In this document: one piece after another, positions 59,599 through 64,000 of the stretch
Layout: every line of letters starts with the position of its first letter
Position numbering within the stretch: the stretch's first letter is position 1
Source: Spiroplasma endosymbiont of Polydrusus cervinus
Lineage (GTDB): Bacteria; Bacillota_I; Bacilli_A; Mycoplasmatales; Mycoplasmataceae
Length of the DNA stretch: 64,000 nucleotides
Direction: 5' to 3'
NCBI RefSeq assembly: GCF_964019755.1
Contig: NZ_OZ026469.1
Span: forward strand, 1-64,000
The notes under the pieces: generated by a model
Seen by the model: only the letters and a program-made list of their open reading frames with translations
What the model was told of the DNA's origin: nothing
The model's database searches: none
Program-made: the position numbers and the translations under genes

Positions 59599-60826
59599 TA
59601 GACTGCAACCAAAAGAGTAAGTAAAGAAAAAAAGTCTTTGCTAAACTTTAAAGGAGGTGCATTTTTATATGGCAAGAAAAGGACAAAAATTTAATAAATA
59701 TACAGCATATTTTCGAAAAATAATAGTACAAGAGGTTAAAAATAATAGTATAAGTTTTATTGCAAAAAAATATCAAATTAATAAAAAAACTGTTGCTTCA
59801 TGGTATGAAAATTTTAAGAAAGGAATTTTAAACACCAATAAAGGTCCACAAGAATCATTTGAAAAAAGAGATTTAAACTATTACAAAGTTAGGTATGAAT
59901 TACTAAAAAAGCTTCATGACTTTTACAATTAAATAAAAGAAAAATTGTATCTTTTATCAAAGAAAACATTAATAAATATCCACTAAATTTATTACTTGAT
60001 ATAACAGATTTAAAGCGTAGTTATTGAGATAAATATAAAAATTATTCAAGTAATGGTAAGGATAGCGAATCATTAAAAAATATTGTAAAAGTCTATGAAG
60101 AAAATTTAAAACAATTTGGTTATCGTCGAATTACCAAATATTTAAAAGAAGATTATGGCATTGTTTATAATGCTAAGAAAGTATTGCGAATTATGAAAGA
60201 AAATAATATTCAAGCTGAATATGTAAAGCGTATGCGTAGAAAAATATTAATAAAACAAAATAGAAATAAAAATATAATTAAATATCCTTATTTAATAAAT
60301 CGTAATTTTAATGATATTAAAGAAAGATTTTCAATTTATTTACTGATGTAACTTATTTAATTTGAAATGGTAAAAAACATTATCAATCAACAATACTTGA
60401 TGGATATACTAAAGAAATTATTGATGTAAAATGATCAAAATTTAATAATAACAAACTTGTACTTGATAATTTAAATGATGCAATTAATAAAATTAAAAAA
60501 ATAAAAAAAGATTTAAATAAAATAATAATTCATTCAGATCACGGATATCAATATACATCTAAAGATTACAATAGTAAGTGTTTAGATAACAAAATTATAA
60601 TTTCAATGGGTAAAAATTATCATTGTGCAGACAACATTATTATTGAAAGTTTTCATTCATTACTTAAAAAAGGAACAATCCATAATAAAAATTATAAATC
60701 TCATAATGAATATATTAATGATGTTAAAAAATGAAATAAATGATATTCAAACCAAAAAGAAAAATATATAATAAATGAAAGTTTGTAAACCTTTTTATTA
60801 ATAGTTACTAAACAGGGTGCAGTCTA
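59599..60826 (+). mobile_element. IS3-family element, copy 5 (1228 bp)
   Basis: Left TAGACTGCAACC, right GGGTGCAGTCTA. ATA flanks it on both sides, consistent with a 3-bp target duplication typical of IS3. Inserted in the 3' part of IS30 copy C, opposite orientation. OrfA intact; OrfB lacks one T. Confidence 0.87.
59669..60788 (+). pseudogene. IS3 transposase, copy 5: OrfA open, OrfB frameshifted
   Basis: OrfA (59669-59932) is open, with the helix-turn-helix and slippery site. OrfB breaks near 60335 (TCAATTTATT, one T missing), the same lesion as copies 3 and 4. Glu of the DDE triad is present (IIIESFHS). Confidence 0.75.
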
Positions 60827-61801
60827 ATAATAAAATAGATTTTAATCTACTACGAATATTAATTAATGGCTCATTTTGAGCCAATAAACGCCTTATATCT
60901 CTATTTATTCTTTCTACTAATGCTTTCTGGCGAGGTTTACCAGGATCACAAAAATAAACTCTTATTTTAAAGTGTTTTTCTATTATTTTTCATCTATAAA
61001 ATTATTTTCCTCTATCGGTTAAAATACAACTAAATTTACTAATACCAATTTGTTTAATCATTTTCATTAAAATTGTTAATACAATACTTGCCTTTTTACT
61101 AAATAAAATATGATAAAAAAGTATTTTTGATTTACGATTTACTAAAACTAACAAATGAAAATTACCACAATCAAGAGTATCCATTTCTCAAATTACACTA
61201 AAACTTAAATCATTTCCATAATCATTTAAAAATTGCTTATAATCTCTAATATTAAGTAATTTTCCACGATTATCATTTTGTTCCCCATTTTTTGTTTTTC
61301 TTTTTTTTATTTTTAAAATATAACATTTCTTTTTTTAAATTAAAATAACCTAATTTAATATATTTATACATTGTTTTAAAGCATACACCAAATTTTACAT
61401 TATATTGTAATTCATACGAAGTAATAATATTTTGTGGCGAACGACCAAAATTATTATATTCATTAGAAAAATGGCGTAATTCTTGTGAATTTAACATTAA
61501 ATATTTACGACATTGTTTTTTATTTTTATCATGTATTTTTTGTGCTTTTGCAGCATTATAATCATTAATATTATCAAACATATTTAACTCTTGCCAAATA
61601 GTTCTATAATCTCTATTCATTTGCTTAGCAATTTTTCGAATATTAATTGTTCCATTTTTATTTTTAAATAATTCATTATTTTTTAATTTTTCCAAATTTA
61701 CTCTTTCATTAAAATCTAATCTTTCATATTTTTTCATACTTTACCTCCTAAAATACTTAAAATGTTATAATTATTGCACATAAATTATAACATTTTAAGT
61801 A

Positions 61802-61887
61802 TTTTAGGAGCAATCGGATTAACAGCAACAAGTACAACATCATTAATTAGTTGCGAAAAACCAAATAATAGTGAAAATGGGGAGTAA
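61802..61887 (+). pseudogene. Lipoprotein remnant
   Basis: Reads ILGAIGLTATSTTSLISCEK, then NSENGE and TAA 61885-61887. The start is merged with the transposase hairpin (arms around 61743-61808), as in copies A and B. Confidence 0.5.
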
Positions 61888-61975
61888 TAAACCAGAACCC
61901 AAACCACAGCAACCACCAGTTGGAAGTAATTGAAAGTTAATTGAAGATTATAAATTACGCGGTATAATTTATTCT

Positions 61976-62086
61976 TTACTTTTTAATTTCAATATCATTT
62001 GCAATCTTATTGACAGTCTTAATAACAATATCTTTACCATACTTTTTTATTAACGACCGCAAAATTAAATATTGCTTTATTTGCAT
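61976..62086 (-). CDS. 36-aa conserved element-borne protein, intact copy
   Basis: ATG 62086 after TAGGAGG; starts MQIKQYLILRSL and ends IEIKK, with one Asn-to-Lys change relative to the other copies. Confidence 0.55.
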   Translation of the reverse strand: MQIKQYLILRSLIKKYGKDIVIKTVNKIANDIEIKK

Positions 62087-62219
62087 AATTTCAACCTCCT
62101 ATAATTAACTTTTTGTGATTATTGTTTTTTATTTTTAATTTGTTATAATTTTATTAACTTGTTAAGATTTAGTTTTACAGTATACAATAATGAACCAGGA
62201 GATTCAAAGGAGAAAAAAG

Positions 62220-63176
62220 ATGGAGAATTCAACGAGAAAAGTAGTTTTAGTTGGATGTGGAATGGTTGGAAACAGCTTTTTATATTCAGCAATGAACAGA
62301 GGGATTGCACAGCATTATGTGTTAATCGATGCATTTCGACAAGCAGCGGAAGGGAACGCAATTGATTTATCTGATGCTGCTGCTGTCTTAGAAAACCGTT
62401 TTAGTACAATTAAAACTGGTGATTATAATGATTGTAAAGATGCTGATTTAATTGTTATTACAGCTGGAAGACCACAACGCGATGGGGAAACACGCTTAGA
62501 TATGGTTGCTGATAATGCAAGAATTATGCAAGATATTGCTTTACAAATTAAAGCATCAGGGTTTAAAGGAGTTACTTTAATTGCTTCAAATCCAGTTGAT
62601 GTTTTGGCATCAGTTTATCAAAAAGTAACTGGTTTTGCAAAAAATAAAGTTATTTCTTCAGGAACAACTTTAGATTCAGCACGTTTAAGAAGATTAGTGG
62701 GGAATAAATTAAATATTGCTCCAGCTAGTGTTAATGCTTATGTTTTAGGAGAACATGGTGATTCATCAGTTTCAGTTTGATCAAAAGCTTCAATTATGCA
62801 AAAATCAATTGTTGATTTTGTTGCAGAAGGGAAACTAACCGAAAAAGATCTAGAAGATATGCATCAACAAATGATGAAAATGGCTTATACAATTATTGAT
62901 TTAAAAAAATCAACTTTTTATGGAATTGGAGCATGCTTATCATCAATTGCCAAAGCAATTTTAAATGATGAAAGATCAACCTTTTTAGTTGGGGCAAAGT
63001 GTGAAGGGCAATATAATGTTACTGGAACACACATTGGAGTTCCAGCCGTAATTGGGGTTAATGGAATTGAAGAAATTATTGAATGAAAATTAACTAAAGA
63101 AGAACAAGCTAAATTTGAAAAATCAGCAGCGCAATTACATGAAGCCTTAACGGTTGCTCTGGGGGCTTTAAAATAG
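62220..63176 (+). CDS. ldh: L-lactate dehydrogenase
   Basis: 318 aa. Reduces pyruvate to L-lactate with NADH, regenerating NAD in a fermentative cell. NAD-binding GCGMVGNSFLYSAM near the start, the substrate-loop AGRPQRDGETRLDM with the Gln typical of LDH rather than the Arg of malate dehydrogenase, SGTTLDSARLR, and catalytic His179 in GEHGDS. TGA Trp at 62778 and 63085. ATG 62220 has AAAGGAG (62206-62212) at ideal spacing; an in-frame ATG at 62190 touches the R end and has no ribosome binding site. Flanked by element copies C and D. Confidence 0.95.
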
Positions 63177-63180
63177 GAAA

Positions 63181-64000
63181 TTGTAAATTGTAAATACCAA
63201 ATGGTATCATGTACGATGAAGCTCTGTATACTGTAAAACTAAATTATAAAAAGTTAATAAAATTATAACAAATTAAAAATAAAAAACAATAATCACAAAA
63301 AATATTAAATTAAAAATATTATTTTTAATATTTATTTTTAAAATTATAAAATTAAACACAACAAAAAAATTTTACTAATCTTAACAAACACTAATTTAAT
63401 TTAAAAAAATTTTTTTAAAATATTGTCTTGATGTAAAATTTTCCAAGCAAGGTCTAATTGTGGTATTTAATATATCTAAAATAGATTTTAATCTACTACG
63501 AATATTAATTAATGGCTCATTTTGACCCAATCAACGCCTTATATCTCTATTTATTCTTTCTACTAATGCTTTCTGACGATGTTTACCAGGATCACAAAAA
63601 TAAACTCTTATTTTAAAGTGTTTTTCTATTGTTTTTCATCTATAAAATTATTTTCCTCTATCGGTTAAAATACAACTAAATTTACTAATACCAATTTATT
63701 TAATCATTTTCATTAAAATTGTTAATACAACACTTGCCTTTTTACTAAATAAAATATGATAAAAAAGTATTTTTGATTTACGATTTACTAAAACTAATAA
63801 ATAAAAATTACCACAATCAAGAGTATCCATTTCTCAAATTCCACTAAAACTTAAATCATTTCCATAATCATTTTAAAATTGCTTATAATCTCTAATATTA
63901 AGTAATTTTCCACGATTATCATTTTGTTCCCCATTTTTTGTTTTTCTTTTTTTATTTTTAAAATATAGCATTTCTTTTTTTAAATTAAAATAACCTAATT
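63181..64000 (-). mobile_element. Element copy D, running off the window
   Basis: A truncated L end (63181-63202) follows the ldh stop; 22 unrelated bases later an R end (63225-63257) opens an IS30 copy on the minus strand that continues past 64000. The IS30 right-side region matches copies A-C. No IS3 insertion in the visible part. Confidence 0.65.
63396..64000 (-). pseudogene. IS30-family transposase, copy D (3' part in window)
   Basis: Reads from KNKKRKTKNGEQND through MDTLDCGNF to VERINRD and the stop at 63396-63398. It has TAA after TDRGK like copies B and C, and a second nonsense TAA (CAATTTTAA) near 63870, so it is inactive. Confidence 0.75.

Larger units (their letters stand above)
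59523..61737 (-). pseudogene. IS30-family transposase, copy C
   Basis: ATG 61737 follows GGAGGTAAAGT. The frame is open for 154 codons, then an extra A in the AAAAAAA run near 61306 shifts it. DTLDCGNF, ISKFSCILTDRGK and VERINR are readable in pieces; TDRGK is followed by TAA as in copies B and D. IS3 copy 5 interrupts the end at 59599-60826. The final IRPCLENFTSRQYFKKIF runs to the stop at 59523-59525. Confidence 0.75.
59347..62186 (-). mobile_element. Composite element copy C (IS30 transposase, nested IS3, R ends on both sides)
   Basis: R ends face each other at 59347-59381 and 62154-62186. The L end expected beside the 36-aa ORF is replaced: sequence switches at TTAACTTTTTGTGATT into the R-side region. 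Order on the minus strand: 36-aa ORF, lipoprotein remnant (opposite strand), hairpin, IS30 transposase, IS3 copy 5 in its 3' part. Confidence 0.6.

Noticed and set aside
62190-62219. Ten-residue longer ldh start
   Set aside because: ATG 62190 lies at the element end without ribosome binding site; ATG 62220 follows AAAGGAG at good spacing.

Overview
The window is the replication-origin end of a Spiroplasma chromosome, most likely of the Citri clade. UGA must be read as tryptophan in almost every long gene (genetic code 4), base composition is very AT-rich, and the gene order dnaA-dnaN-gyrB-gyrA-serS is that of a mollicute origin. RpoB carries Asn where rifampicin-sensitive bacteria have His526, the change described for Spiroplasma citri. 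The clade assignment is an inference; no database was searched.

Layout. 1-11200: origin core (dnaA missing one base of its start codon, dnaN, gyrB, gyrA, serS, a perfect parS site, SRP RNA, tadA, dnaX). 11200-20700: recR cut to 28 codons by an element end, a degenerate ABC-ATPase-like protein, nrnA, tdk, a mobile-element block, then prfA and prmC. 20700-24950: a transferred or decayed island with an orphan DNA methyltransferase, a truncated membrane protein, an IS3-family copy and an ISLre2-like pseudogene. 24950-35600: tsaC, deoD, two uncharacterised genes (329 and 877 aa) and a nucleoside/sugar ABC exporter-type importer operon. 35800-48000: rpoB-rpoC and the str operon rpsL-rpsG-fusA-tuf. 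48100-55300: a lipoprotein, a giant E2-like pseudoenzyme on the minus strand, and a PLD-helicase protein. 55300-64000: decayed insertion sequences around rpsU and ldh.

Repeats dominate the accessory part. Three families interlock. (i) Five IS3-family copies of about 1228 bp, none of which looks fully active. (ii) Four IS30-family transposase copies, all broken, and three of them interrupted by or next to IS3 copies. (iii) A bipartite terminal repeat with an L end (TGTAAATTGTAAATACC...) and an R end (TGTATACTGTAAAACTA...), both continuing into AAATCATAAAAAGTTAA. These ends border the IS30 copies, a 36-aa ORF, lipoprotein genes, and short palindromes with no gene. They have cut recR and the 877-aa gene, supplying the stop codon in both.

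How the genes fit together. The first 11 kb is replication and segregation. rpoBC plus the str operon is transcription and translation. prfA is expected to be the only stop-codon class I release factor where UGA is sense. tsaC and tadA modify tRNA. nrnA, tdk, deoD and the ABC importer form a nucleotide-salvage theme. ldh ends glycolysis. The most unusual proteins are the E2-like pseudoenzyme (lipoyl Lys and catalytic His both replaced), the ABC protein lacking Walker A, and an ABC permease fused to a long coiled coil. No tRNA, 5S/16S/23S rRNA or CRISPR array was seen.
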